A DNA stretch of 64,000 nt from Acidobacteriota bacterium (GTDB taxonomy: Bacteria; Acidobacteriota; Terriglobia; Acidiferrales; UBA7541). The first letter of the stretch is position 1. Every line of letters begins with the position of its first letter. Shown piece by piece: positions 18,301-26,446 of the stretch. Under the pieces are notes generated by a model. It was given only the letters and a program-made list of their open reading frames with translations. It was not told the origin of the DNA and searched no databases. Where the stretch lies: NCBI GenBank assembly GCA_003225315.1, contig QHZD01000024.1, positions 1 to 64,000 on the forward strand, given 5' to 3'. Made by a program: the position numbers and the translations under genes.

Positions 18301-18579
18301 GAAAAATGCACCTATTGCGTCCAGCGCATCAACAACGCGCGCATTGAGGCGGAAAAAGCCAACGCTCCTATCCACGACGGCGCGATCGTCACGGCGTGCG
18401 AACAGGCTTGCCCGACCGAGGCCATTGTCTTTGGTAACGCCAATGATAAGAACAGCCGCGTTGCGAAGCTGAGAGCGCACCACCGCAATTACTCACTGCT
18501 TGGAGAACTCAACGCACGCCCGCGCACCACCTACCTCGCGGCCGTGCGCAATCCGAATCCAGAATTGGAGTCGGCATGA
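15391..18579 (+). CDS. actB: Alternative Complex III subunit ActB, fused molybdopterin-oxidoreductase-like and Fe-S subunit
   Basis: 1062-residue periplasmic subunit. A Tat-type signal (RRDFLKLMAASLAFAGLSG, residues ~87-105) is preceded by a ~85-residue N-terminal extension. Residues ~110-770 resemble the molybdopterin oxidoreductase superfamily; ActB proteins are known to lack the cofactor. The C-terminal ~250 residues are an NrfC/PsrB-like ferredoxin domain with cysteine clusters CNGCNACVVAC, CQQCENAPCEQVC, CIGTRYCSNNC and CTYC ... CEQAC, enough for several Fe-S clusters passing electrons towards the heme subunits. Its last codon overlaps the actC start (ATGA). Confidence 0.93.
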   Translation: MDGMHEHEQREHAGGQHDPNDLAGDAKLHEGPMDLAAVRAKLQSKTGKQYWRTLEELAGDPQFEELLHREFPRQAPSEWDDSVDRRDFLKLMAASLAFAGLSGCGRTPEQILVPYVKQPDGMTLGKPQFYATAMPFGADAIGLLVESHEGRPTKIEGNPDHPSSLGATNVFAQASVLNLYDPDRAQTVTKFGEIQTWSLFVESAQAIAAAMKGSNGAGFRILTGIITSPTLAAQIQSLLTLFPKAKWHQWEPAVGDGAREGAKLAFGSYVNTIYRPEKADVILSLDSDFLGSGPGHIRYAREFSRRRNLDQFFEGDRSGPEMNRLYVVEPTPSVTGATADHRLPLRASDVEGFARALAAELGLGGSAVPPAGAEKWLDAVAKDLQNNKGKSLVVAGEQQAAEVHALAHAINAALSNVGTTLYYTGPVEAYPVNHLESLRELCSDIYDGKVETLLILGVNPVYTAPHDFDFASKIKFDEKKNQKPVKNTIYVGSHFDETAELCDWHVAESHYLETWGDARAFDGTLSVIQPLIAPLYHTHSAREVLGAFGDKPGVSDYDNLRARLGADELTIRVEQNWRKWLNDGLLQGSASQPINVTLKFNPASLPQPKSVPTGQLEFIFRPDPCVYDGRFANNGWLQELPKPVTKLTWDNAALVSPKTAERLQLAHNVAWRGGEHGKVYSNVIDIALSSSKVAAAAWVVPGQADGVVVLPLGYGRKRAGYTGTNKGFNAYAVRTSDALWTASAPGSAIKKTGQDYPLACTQYHFNMEGRQILATGTLAEYHKNPNFANELVPMPPKELTLYKGEAEFPYNRDKWAMAIDLNKCNGCNACVVACQSENNIPVVGKDQVMRGREMHWIRIDRYYEKLKPAIGDASVYDDSLDNPPTFFQPVPCQQCENAPCEQVCPVGATVHSAEGLNDMTYNRCIGTRYCSNNCPYKVRRFNFLRFQDWETPQLKLLRNPEVTVRSRGVMEKCTYCVQRINNARIEAEKANAPIHDGAIVTACEQACPTEAIVFGNANDKNSRVAKLRAHHRNYSLLGELNARPRTTYLAAVRNPNPELESA

Positions 18580-19961
18580 GCGTTGAGCAACCGCCATTCG
18601 ACTCTCCCGAAATCCGCCGGCTGACCCCGGTGATCGGTCCGGGGCACACCTTTGGGTCCGTCACGGACAAGATCAGCTCGATTGTTCTGACTCGCCCGAC
18701 TTCCCTCGGTTGGTACATTGGATTTTTGATCGCCTTCAGCCTCATGGGCGTTATGACGGTCGCGATCGGCTGGCTGGTCATCAAGGGCGTCGGCATCTGG
18801 GGCATCAACATCCCCATCGGCTGGGGATTTGCGATTGTTAATTTCGTCTGGTGGATCGGTATCGGCCACGCCGGCACACTGATTTCCGCGATTTTGTTTC
18901 TGTTAAACCAAAAATGGCGCACCTCCATCAATCGCTTCGCGGAAGCGATGACACTTTTTGCCGTAGCCTGCGCCGGCATTTTCCCGCTCATCCACACCGG
19001 TCGCCCGTGGATGGCGTTTTATATGTTCCCTTATCCCAGCACCATGGGACTCTGGCCGCAGTTCCGCAGCCCGCTGATCTGGGACGTCTTTGCGGTTTCC
19101 ACCTATGGAACTGTTTCTCTGATGTTCTGGTTCGTGGGCCTAATTCCGGACTTGGCGACACTGAGAGATCGCGCTGTCAAGAAGCCCCTGAAAATCATTT
19201 ACGGCATGCTGTCGATGGGCTGGCGCGGCTCGGCGCGCCACTGGCATCGCTACCAGTCGGCGTATTTGCTGCTCGCCGGACTCGCCACGCCGCTGGTTCT
19301 CTCCGTGCACACCGTCGTGAGCTTTGACTTCGCGATTGCCATCGTTCCCGGCTGGCATACCACCATCTTTCCGCCATACTTTGTTGCCGGCGCGATTTAT
19401 TCCGGATTCGCCATGGTTCTGACCATCGCGATTCCGCTGCGCAAAGTCTATGGCCTCGAGGACTTCATCACCATGCGTCACCTGGACAACATGGCCAAGG
19501 TGATGCTGGCCACGGGGCTTATCGTGGCCTATGGCTACTTCTTTGAATTTTTCATGTCCTCTTACAGCGGCAACAAGTTTGACGTTTTCCTGGTCCAGCA
19601 ACGCCTCCATGGCCCGTACGCGCCCTTTTACTTTGCGCTGATTCTCTGCAACATCCTAACGCCGCAACTGCTGTGGTCTTACAAGATGCGGCACAACGTC
19701 ACCGTGCTCTTCATCATGTCCATCGTCGTGAATATCGGCATGTGGCTGGAGCGCTTCGTGATTGTGGTCATCAGCCTGACGCGCGACTTCGTGCCTTCTG
19801 CTTGGGGCCGCTATAGCCCGACGTTCTGGGACTGGGCCACGTTTATCGGCACGATTGGTATGTTCGTTACGCTGCTCTTCTTGTTCGTCCGCGTTCTTCC
19901 GGCGATTTCCATTGCGGAAATGCGTGAACTGGTCGCGGAGACGTCCGAGGAAAAGAAATAA
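18576..19961 (+). CDS. actC: Alternative Complex III subunit ActC, NrfD-like quinol-binding membrane protein
   Basis: 461-residue integral membrane protein of the NrfD/PsrC family with about ten hydrophobic segments. It is thought to hold the quinol site and part of the proton path in ACIII. Typical stretches are WWIGIGHAGTLISAILFL, GRPWMAFYMFPYP and the later RHLDNMAKVML. It overlaps actB by 4 nt and actD by 1 nt, indicating translational coupling. Confidence 0.93.
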   Translation: MSVEQPPFDSPEIRRLTPVIGPGHTFGSVTDKISSIVLTRPTSLGWYIGFLIAFSLMGVMTVAIGWLVIKGVGIWGINIPIGWGFAIVNFVWWIGIGHAGTLISAILFLLNQKWRTSINRFAEAMTLFAVACAGIFPLIHTGRPWMAFYMFPYPSTMGLWPQFRSPLIWDVFAVSTYGTVSLMFWFVGLIPDLATLRDRAVKKPLKIIYGMLSMGWRGSARHWHRYQSAYLLLAGLATPLVLSVHTVVSFDFAIAIVPGWHTTIFPPYFVAGAIYSGFAMVLTIAIPLRKVYGLEDFITMRHLDNMAKVMLATGLIVAYGYFFEFFMSSYSGNKFDVFLVQQRLHGPYAPFYFALILCNILTPQLLWSYKMRHNVTVLFIMSIVVNIGMWLERFVIVVISLTRDFVPSAWGRYSPTFWDWATFIGTIGMFVTLLFLFVRVLPAISIAEMRELVAETSEEKK

Positions 19962-20503
19962 TGCAGCACCGTTCACACATCTACGGTGTGATGGGCGAGT
20001 TCGGCACCCCTGAAGAACTCCTCCATGCCGTGGAGAAAGTCCGCGAGGCGGGCTACCGCCGCTTCGATGCCTTTGCTCCCTTCCCTGTCGAAGGTCTTTC
20101 GGAAGCTCTTGGCCTGAAGCGCAATCTGGTGCCAGCGATTACACTTCTCGGTGGCCTGGCGGGGGGCGTCGGAGGATTCTTCTTTCAATACTGGGCTATG
20201 GCGATCACCTACCCGTTGAACATCGGCGGCCGTCCCCTCAATAGCTGGCCCGCTTTTATTCCCGTCACCTTTGAGCTGACCATTCTCGGAGCGTCGCTCG
20301 CAGCGGTTTTCGGTATGCTCGCGCTGAACAAACTGCCCCAGCCGAACCATCCGGTTTTCAACGTGCATCGTTTCACGCATGCATCGTCAGACCGTTTTTT
20401 TGTTTGCATCGAATCCAAGGATCGGAAATTCGATCTTGCGGAATGCGCGCGCCTTCTCCAGGAAGTTCACGCGCACCATATCACCGAGGTGGCCCTTGAC
20501 TAA
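19961..20503 (+). CDS. actD: Alternative Complex III subunit ActD (DUF3341)
   Basis: 180-residue membrane protein of the DUF3341 family. The N-terminal soluble part (IYGVMGEFGTPEELLHAV) resembles a small sensor-like fold. Two membrane helices follow (residues ~48-75 and ~100-118). The C-terminal segment contains ASSDRFFVCIESKD. ActD is a structural subunit with no cofactor. ATG 19961 shares its A with the actC stop, and the 3' end overlaps the likely TTG start of actE by 8 nt. Confidence 0.92.
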   Translation: MQHRSHIYGVMGEFGTPEELLHAVEKVREAGYRRFDAFAPFPVEGLSEALGLKRNLVPAITLLGGLAGGVGGFFFQYWAMAITYPLNIGGRPLNSWPAFIPVTFELTILGASLAAVFGMLALNKLPQPNHPVFNVHRFTHASSDRFFVCIESKDRKFDLAECARLLQEVHAHHITEVALD

Positions 20504-21149
20504 CGCCTCGCGCTGCTTCGCTGCTGCTTGCGCCGTTGCTTCCTTGATTTTCGGTGGCGGTTGCGAATACATGCGGCAGGACATGGCCAACCAGCCGAAG
20601 AACCGGCCGCTTTCGCCCTCCGAATTCTTTGGCGATGGCCGCTCAGAGCGACCCCCGGTCGAAAACACCGTCGCGCGGGGTTCCCTTGCCGACGACGAAC
20701 TCTTTGTGCCGAAGAATTCGAACAATTTTCCTCTGACCGTGGACCTCAAACTTCTCGAGCGCGGGGAAGAACGCTTCAAGATTTTCTGCTCTCCCTGCCA
20801 CGGTTTGCAGGGCGACGGCAATGGCTTCGTGGTCATGCGCGGCATGAAGGCGCCGCCAAGCTATCATCAAGACCGCCTTCGCCAGGCACCCAATGGCTAT
20901 ATTTACGACGTCACGACCAATGGTTTCGGACAGATGCTGGGCTACTCAGCGCAGATTCCTCCACGTGACCGCTGGGCCATCATCGCGTATCTCCGCGCGC
21001 TGCAGCTCAGCCGCAATGCGAAAGCTGCCGATCTGCCGGCCGAGCTTCGCGAAAAACTGAACCAAGGCAACTCGACCGGCACAAAACCGGGTGGCGAACC
21101 GAAGCCGGAAACGGGCAGCACCAAAGACTCGGCCGGAGGCAGCGACTGA
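20496..21149 (+). CDS. actE: Alternative Complex III subunit ActE, monoheme cytochrome c lipoprotein
   Basis: Membrane-anchored cytochrome c subunit. A lipoprotein signal (CFAAACAVASLIFGGGC, Cys ~23) is followed by the FFGDGRSERP segment common in ActE and one heme site CSPCHGLQGDGNG. The tail is rich in Lys/Gly/Glu. The proposed start is TTG at 20496, with GAGG a few bases upstream, because it places the lipobox at the correct distance. The open frame extends back to an ATG at 20379, but that would bury the signal peptide 40 residues in and overlap actD extensively. It should pass electrons out of ACIII towards the oxidase. Confidence 0.88.
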   Translation: MTNASRCFAAACAVASLIFGGGCEYMRQDMANQPKNRPLSPSEFFGDGRSERPPVENTVARGSLADDELFVPKNSNNFPLTVDLKLLERGEERFKIFCSPCHGLQGDGNGFVVMRGMKAPPSYHQDRLRQAPNGYIYDVTTNGFGQMLGYSAQIPPRDRWAIIAYLRALQLSRNAKAADLPAELREKLNQGNSTGTKPGGEPKPETGSTKDSAGGSD

Positions 21150-22354
21150 TGGCTGTGCAGGAATACCAGGCGCCGGAAAGCGTTAGCCGCCTTCAGCAAC
21201 GCGCACTCTTGGTTGGCGGCGTCGCGCTGGTGGTGTCCATTCTCGGGGCTGTGCGCAGCCCTGGAGATTTCTATCAGTCCTACCTGATGAGTTTCCTGCT
21301 GATTCTAGGCTTGACGGTCGGCTCGCTAGGTTTGGTCATGCTGCAGCATCTCACTAGCGGCCACTGGGGCATCATCATCCGCCGTCCGCTGGAATCGGCT
21401 TCCCGCACGCTGCCGTTGCTGGCCATCGCCTTCTTGCCCATCGTGTTATTCGGGATGCACTATCTCTATTCGGGCCACGATGACGAGAAGGGCTGGCTCA
21501 ACGCGCCGCCAACCGGCGAGGGCGCTCTCTCGGACTTTCAAAAGAACTACCTTACGACCAGTGGTTTTTACGCTCGCGCAGCCATCTATTTCGTTGTCTG
21601 GCTTGCGCTGATGTTCATCTTTAATATTTTGTCGAAGCAGCAGGACGCCAATCCCGAAGACCGCGCTTTGCGTCTCCGCTTCAAAATGCTGGCCGGTCCT
21701 GGCATCATTCTTTATGTTTTTGCGATGAGCTTCGCAGCTATCGACTGGGCCATGTCTCTTTCGCCCCACTGGGCTTCCACCATCTACGGCTTCCTGTTCG
21801 TCGCCGGACAATTGATATCCTCAATGTCGCTCATGATTGCAGTCGTCGTGCTTCTGGCACGCAGCGAGCCTTTCGCCAGCGTCCTGCAGAAACGCCACCT
21901 GCATGACTTGGGGAAATTGCTCCTCGCTTTCGTGATGCTCTGGGCGTATTTCGATTTCTCGCAGCTGCTTATCATCTGGTCCGGTAACCAGCCCGAGGAA
22001 ATCAGTTTCTATCGCACACGGCTGTACGGCGGTTGGGGCGTCGTCGCGGTGATCGTCCTGGTGTTCCATTTCTTTGTGCCTTTTTTCCTGCTCCTTTCGC
22101 AAGATGTGAAGCGCAACGCGAGAGTGCTCCCGAGGATCGCTATCTGGCTCATCTTCATGCGTCTTGTGGACCTGTTCTGGATGACGCGCCCCGAATTCAC
22201 GTCTCGTGCCGTGCCGACCTGGCTGGATGTTGTTTTGCCCCTCGCGCTCGGCGGACTGTGGCTCGGCTTCTTTGCATTCAACTTGAAACAGTGCCCGCTG
22301 CTGCCGCTTGGAGACCCGGATCTTGCGGGGGCCATTGAGCATCATGAGCACTGA
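21149..22354 (+). CDS. actF: Alternative Complex III subunit ActF, membrane subunit
   Basis: 401-residue integral membrane protein with about ten hydrophobic helices, related to ActC but without a confirmed quinone role. Characteristic segments are LQHLTSGHWGIIIRRPLE, FAAIDWAMSLSPHWAST and DFSQLLIIWSGNQPEEI. Its ATG shares a base with the actE stop. Its 3' end overlaps the next small gene by 11 nt, so translation of the block is coupled. Confidence 0.92.
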   Translation: MAVQEYQAPESVSRLQQRALLVGGVALVVSILGAVRSPGDFYQSYLMSFLLILGLTVGSLGLVMLQHLTSGHWGIIIRRPLESASRTLPLLAIAFLPIVLFGMHYLYSGHDDEKGWLNAPPTGEGALSDFQKNYLTTSGFYARAAIYFVVWLALMFIFNILSKQQDANPEDRALRLRFKMLAGPGIILYVFAMSFAAIDWAMSLSPHWASTIYGFLFVAGQLISSMSLMIAVVVLLARSEPFASVLQKRHLHDLGKLLLAFVMLWAYFDFSQLLIIWSGNQPEEISFYRTRLYGGWGVVAVIVLVFHFFVPFFLLLSQDVKRNARVLPRIAIWLIFMRLVDLFWMTRPEFTSRAVPTWLDVVLPLALGGLWLGFFAFNLKQCPLLPLGDPDLAGAIEHHEH

Positions 22355-22796
22355 GTCCCACAACTCGGGTCACGAGCCGCGCCACGCGGACGTGTCGTTC
22401 GAAGAGCGCGACATCCAGGCTGGCGTGATCTACAAATATCTTTTTGCCTTGGGCGTAGCTGTCGTTGCCTCTGCATTTATCTGTATTTTTGTCCTGCGCT
22501 ATACCACAGCCTTTACGGCTTCGATCGATTCGCCTCCGCCGCCATCGCGCGAGACTCATCAACGGGAATTGCCGCCGGAGCCCCGGCTACAAGGCTTTGG
22601 TTTTCCTGGCCAGAAAGCCGATCCGCAGGCCGATCTGCGCAAAAAGATACAAGACGACACCGAGGCCAATGAAAAGCTGGAGTGGATTGATCGGTCCAGC
22701 GGCATCGTGCAGATTCCTGTCAAGGATGCGATGAAGATCGTCGCGGAAAAGGGTTTGTCCCCCGCGCCCGCAGCTTCGACGGAGAAGAAGAAATAG
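22344..22796 (+). CDS. Small single-pass membrane protein in the act-cox operon
   Basis: 150-residue protein starting at ATG 22344 inside the end of actF. One membrane helix (residues ~35-57, LFALGVAVVASAFICIFVL) follows a charged N-terminus with FEERDIQAGVIYKY. A proline-rich linker (SPPPPS) leads to a C-terminal part containing EKLEWIDRSSG followed by IVQIPVKDAMKIV. From memory, the W-hD..G..IP(V/I)..AM pattern recurs in unnamed proteins beside ACIII, SCO and cytochrome oxidase genes in several phyla. No cofactor motif is present. Position suggests an accessory or assembly subunit of the ACIII-oxidase system; this is inference. Confidence 0.75.
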   Translation: MSTESHNSGHEPRHADVSFEERDIQAGVIYKYLFALGVAVVASAFICIFVLRYTTAFTASIDSPPPPSRETHQRELPPEPRLQGFGFPGQKADPQADLRKKIQDDTEANEKLEWIDRSSGIVQIPVKDAMKIVAEKGLSPAPAASTEKKK

Positions 22797-22800
22797 CGCC

Positions 22801-23685
22801 ATGAAGGAAGTTCACCATATCGTCGCGACTGCCGCGCTCCTGCTCGCCGCTGGCACCACGCTGCGCGCGCAGTCGGTTCCTGCCAGTGCCGGCCCCGCGG
22901 CTTCGGCCATGCCCGCGGTTTTGCAAAACGTGGGATTCGAACCGCCGCTTAACGGGCAAATGCCGCTGGACCTCCCCTTCCGTGACCAAACCGGCCGCAG
23001 CGTTCAGCTTCGAGACTATTTCCAGCAGCAAAAGCCGGTGGTCCTGGCCTTCGTTTATTACGGCTGCCCCATGCTTTGCGATCAGGTCGAACAGGGTGTG
23101 GTCGGCGTGCTGAGAATGCTCTCGTTCAATCCCAGTCGCGATTATGAAGTTGTTTTTGTCAGCTTCGATTCCCGCGAAACTCCGGAGATGGCCGCCGAAA
23201 AGAAAAAGAAGGCGCTCGCTCATTTCCGCCGTCCGGAAACCGATTCCGGTTGGCACTTCCTAACCGGTTCGAAAGAATCCATCGAGGCCGCGACCAAAGC
23301 CGCGAACTTCCGTTTCTCTTTTGACGCGAAAAATAATCTTTTCTCCCACGCCAGCGGCGTGATGATTCTCACGCCGGACGGCCGCATCTCCCGCTACTTC
23401 TACGGCGTCGAATTCCCCGGCCGCGACATGCGCCTCGGACTCGTGGACGCCTCCGCGGGAAAGATCGGCTCGCCCATCGACCATGTTTTGCTTTTTTGCT
23501 ATCACTACGACCCCTCCACCGCCAGATACAGCGCTTCGATTCTCAAGATTATCCGCCTGGGCGGCGTACTGACGATTCTCTGTATTGTCGGAGGTATTTT
23601 GATTACCCGCCGCCGCGAATCGCTGGCGGCCGCCAGGAATTTGCGCCAGCCGCTTGCGGGTGGCCTGGAACGAGGAGCTCACTAA
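22801..23685 (+). CDS. SCO1/SenC-family copper chaperone for cytochrome oxidase
   Basis: 294-residue thioredoxin-fold protein that delivers copper to the CuA site of subunit II. A signal peptide covers residues ~1-24. The copper ligands are the cysteines of YYGCPMLCDQV (~88-92) and the histidine in LFSHASGVM (~183). A C-terminal membrane helix (GGVLTILCIVGGILIT) tethers it to the membrane, which is less usual than an N-terminal anchor. It lies directly upstream of coxB, whose CuA site it should load. Confidence 0.92.
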   Translation: MKEVHHIVATAALLLAAGTTLRAQSVPASAGPAASAMPAVLQNVGFEPPLNGQMPLDLPFRDQTGRSVQLRDYFQQQKPVVLAFVYYGCPMLCDQVEQGVVGVLRMLSFNPSRDYEVVFVSFDSRETPEMAAEKKKKALAHFRRPETDSGWHFLTGSKESIEAATKAANFRFSFDAKNNLFSHASGVMILTPDGRISRYFYGVEFPGRDMRLGLVDASAGKIGSPIDHVLLFCYHYDPSTARYSASILKIIRLGGVLTILCIVGGILITRRRESLAAARNLRQPLAGGLERGAH

Positions 23686-23688
23686 GCC

Positions 23689-24672
23689 GTGCAGTCGCAA
23701 TTGCCAATCTATCCTGAGCAAGCGTCCAACTTCGCGCCGCACATTGACGCGCTGATGCTCTTCATCACCGCGATTTGCGTGTTCTTTGCGGCCGCCATTA
23801 CTATTACTATTGTCTTTTTCTTCTTCAAGTACCATCGCAAGGAATCGACTGCCATCGGTATTGTCACCCACGAAGATTCGCGGCTCGAAGCCGTGTGGAT
23901 GATCGTTCCCCTCATTCTGGCCATGGCCATGTTCGGCTGGGGCGCCGTTGTCTACGTGGACTATCGCAACACACCGCACGACACGCTCGACGTCTACGTG
24001 GTCGGCAAGCAGTGGATGTGGAAAGCGCAACAACCCAACGGATTGAAGGAAATCAATGAATTGCACGTTCCCGTCGGCCGCAATATTCGGCTCATCCTCG
24101 CCAGCGAAGACGTCATACACGATTTTTTCGTTCCCGCATTCCGTGTGAAGATGGACGTCGTTCCCGGGCATTACAACACCATGTGGTTCCGCCCCACCAA
24201 GCCCGGCCGCTATCACTTTTTCTGCTCGCAGTATTGCGGCACCAACCACGCGCTGATGGGCGGATGGGTTACCGTCATGGAACCGTCGGACTACTCCGCA
24301 TGGCTTTCCGGCTCCTCCGGCGGGAGCACCAATCCCGCCGTTGCCGGCGAAAAACTTTTTGCCGAAAAAGCCTGCATCACTTGTCACGTCGCCAATGGCA
24401 CTGGACCTTCTCCCTCGCTTAACGGCGTATATGGCGCGCAAGTTCTCCTGGCGGATGGCTCCACCGTTACCGCCGACGAAGCCTATATCCGCGAATCTAT
24501 TCTTCAACCAAACGCAAAAATTGTGGCCGGGTATCCGCCGTTGATGCCCACGTTCCAGGGACAGTTGACGGAGGAGCAGATTTTCGCTCTGACCGCCTAT
24601 ATCAGGTCTCTGCAGTCGCAGCCGGTGCCCGCGAAGGGCTATGGAATTGCGCCGCCCACAGGGAAGAAATAA
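23689..24672 (+). CDS. coxB: Cytochrome c oxidase subunit II with fused cytochrome c (caa3-type)
   Basis: 327-residue subunit II. GTG 23689 starts 3 nt after the sco stop. Two N-terminal membrane helices (~20-50 and ~65-90) precede the cupredoxin domain. CuA ligands are visible in VIHDFFVPAF (His) and in CSQYCGTNHALMGG (two Cys, His, Met). A C-terminal cytochrome c domain (~215-320) carries CITCHVANGTG and a likely axial Met in YPPLMPTF. The fusion defines a caa3-type oxidase, which can receive electrons directly from ACIII or a soluble cytochrome c. Confidence 0.94.
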   Translation: MQSQLPIYPEQASNFAPHIDALMLFITAICVFFAAAITITIVFFFFKYHRKESTAIGIVTHEDSRLEAVWMIVPLILAMAMFGWGAVVYVDYRNTPHDTLDVYVVGKQWMWKAQQPNGLKEINELHVPVGRNIRLILASEDVIHDFFVPAFRVKMDVVPGHYNTMWFRPTKPGRYHFFCSQYCGTNHALMGGWVTVMEPSDYSAWLSGSSGGSTNPAVAGEKLFAEKACITCHVANGTGPSPSLNGVYGAQVLLADGSTVTADEAYIRESILQPNAKIVAGYPPLMPTFQGQLTEEQIFALTAYIRSLQSQPVPAKGYGIAPPTGKK

Positions 24673-24675
24673 GTT

Positions 24676-26355
24676 ATGAGCAACACGCCTCCAACGCCAG
24701 ACCTCGAATTGCCGGACGAACATTATTTGAACGCCACCTACGGCTCCGGCATCCGTTCGTGGCTGTTGACTACCGATCACAAGCGCATCGCCTTGCTTTA
24801 TCTCGCCTCCGTCACTGTTTTCTTTTTCATCGGGGGCGTCCTCGCCACCATGATTCGCATCCATCTTTTGACCCCCGGCGGAGCGCTGGTCACGCCGGAG
24901 ACCTACAACAAACTCTTCACCATGCACGGCGTGGCGATGATTTTCTTCTTTCTGATCCCCTCGATCCCCGCGGTCTTCGGGAATTTCCTCATTCCCCTCA
25001 TGATTGGCGCTAAGGATTTGGCCTTCCCGAAGATCAATCTCTTGAGCTGGTATATTTACCTCATCGGTGGTGGCTTCGTTCTGTATTCTTTCAGCACCGG
25101 CGGCCTGGATACCGGTTGGACGTTTTACACGCCGCTCAGCAGCGTGTATTCGAATTCCGCGGTCACCCCGGCGGTCATTGGTATTTTCATCAACGGTTTC
25201 TCGTCGATTCTTACGGGGCTCAACTTCATTGTCACCATCCACACCATGCGTGCCCCCGGCATGACTTGGTTCCGTCTTCCGCTGTTCGCCTGGGCGCATT
25301 ACGCTACCAGCCTCGTCATGATTCTGGGCACGCCCGTTGTCGCCATCACACTGTTGCTTGCCGGCCTCGAACGCATGTTCCATCTGGGTTTCTTCAATCC
25401 GGCGCTGGGCGGCGACCCGATTCTCTTCCAGCACCTCTTCTGGTTCTACTCTCACCCGGCCGTCTACATCATGATTCTTCCGGCCATGGGCGTGGTCAGC
25501 GAGATCATCCCGACTTTTGCGCGCAAGCCCATCTTCGGCTATGCCTTCATCGCGGGATCCAGCATCGCCATCGCCGTCATCGGCTTCCTCGTTTGGGCGC
25601 ACCACATGTTCGTTACCGGCGAATCCACCTACGCCGCGCTCACCTTTTCGTTCCTCAGCTACCTTGTGGCGATCCCTTCGGCGGTAAAAGTTTTTAACTG
25701 GACTTCAACGCTCTACAAAGGCTCGATCTCCTGGGATCCGCCGATGGTATATGCCCTCGGCTTCATTGGCTTGTTCGTGATCGGTGGCCTCACGGGGCTT
25801 TTCCTCGCGTGCCTCGGTTTGGACATTCACATTCACGACACCTATTTTGTCGTCGCCCACTTCCATTACATCATGGTCGGCGGCGCGGTCATGGGTTATG
25901 TGGGCGGCTTGCACTTCTGGTGGCCCAAGATTACCGGCAGGCTCTATCCGAAATCGCTCTCTCAGTTTGCCGCGATTATTCTCTTTGTCGGCTTCAATTT
26001 GACGTTCTTTCCGCAGTTCATCCTCGGCTACCTGGGCATGCCGCGCCGCTATCACACCTATCCGCCGGAATTCCAGGTCCTCAATGTGTTGTCCACTGCG
26101 GGCGCCTCGATCCTTGCGCTTGGCTACCTGCTGCCTATGAGTTATCTGATTTGGTCTATGCGTTATGGTAAAGTCGCCGGGCCGAATCCCTGGCCCGCCA
26201 CTGGCCTCGAATGGAAAACGGATTCGCCGCCACTGACGGAAAATTTCCACGTCACCCCGGAAGTTACCTGGGAACCTTACGACTTTCAGAACCGCCCTGA
26301 TTTAGGCTTGGCTGCAAGCGCGCGGCCCCTCGCGCCGGCTCATGGTGATGATTAA
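24676..26355 (+). CDS. coxA: Cytochrome c oxidase subunit I, A2-type
   Basis: 559-residue heme-copper oxidase catalytic subunit with twelve expected helices. CuB and heme ligands appear in [11 protein letters not shown], in the WAHHMFVTG pair and in [14 protein letters not shown]. Helix VI reads YSHPAVY, so the glutamate of A1 oxidases (HPEVY) is replaced; the Tyr-Ser pair is the known A2-family signature, which fits the cytochrome c fusion on subunit II. It reduces oxygen to water and pumps protons across the inner membrane. The start is 3 nt after coxB. Confidence 0.96.
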   Translation: MSNTPPTPDLELPDEHYLNATYGSGIRSWLLTTDHKRIALLYLASVTVFFFIGGVLATMIRIHLLTPGGALVTPETYNKLFTMHGVAMIFFFLIPSIPAVFGNFLIPLMIGAKDLAFPKINLLSWYIYLIGGGFVLYSFSTGGLDTGWTFYTPLSSVYSNSAVTPAVIGIFINGFSSILTGLNFIVTIHTMRAPGMTWFRLPLFAWAHYATSLVMILGTPVVAITLLLAGLERMFHLGFFNPALGGDPILFQHLFWFYSHPAVYIMILPAMGVVSEIIPTFARKPIFGYAFIAGSSIAIAVIGFLVWAHHMFVTGESTYAALTFSFLSYLVAIPSAVKVFNWTSTLYKGSISWDPPMVYALGFIGLFVIGGLTGLFLACLGLDIHIHDTYFVVAHFHYIMVGGAVMGYVGGLHFWWPKITGRLYPKSLSQFAAIILFVGFNLTFFPQFILGYLGMPRRYHTYPPEFQVLNVLSTAGASILALGYLLPMSYLIWSMRYGKVAGPNPWPATGLEWKTDSPPLTENFHVTPEVTWEPYDFQNRPDLGLAASARPLAPAHGDD

Positions 26356-26370
26356 TGAGTTTGATCTTTA

Positions 26371-26400
26371 TGTAGGGGCGGACTTCAGTCCATCCCACAA
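26371..26400. repeat. Small palindromic intergenic element (GGACT-tc-AGTCC type)
   Basis: GTAGGGGCGGACTTCAGTCC followed by ATCCC sits in the 91-nt gap between coxA and coxC, the only sizeable gap in the act-cox block. The core GGACT/AGTCC is a short palindrome. It resembles extragenic palindromes seen repeatedly in acidobacterial genomes and may modulate mRNA stability inside the operon. Confidence 0.4.
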
Positions 26401-26446
26401 TTGGCCCAAGCCAGGCCCTGCGTTGGCTTAGGAAGAGGAGTACCGA

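Noticed and set aside
20379-20495. N-terminal extension of ActE from the ATG at 20379
   Set aside because: It would put the lipoprotein signal about 40 residues inside the protein and overlap actD extensively; TTG 20496 fits better.
23260-25605. Very long reverse frame (781 codons) across sco, coxB and coxA
   Set aside because: It is the antisense of three certain genes in GC-rich DNA, has a composition rich in charged and histidine residues and no domain.
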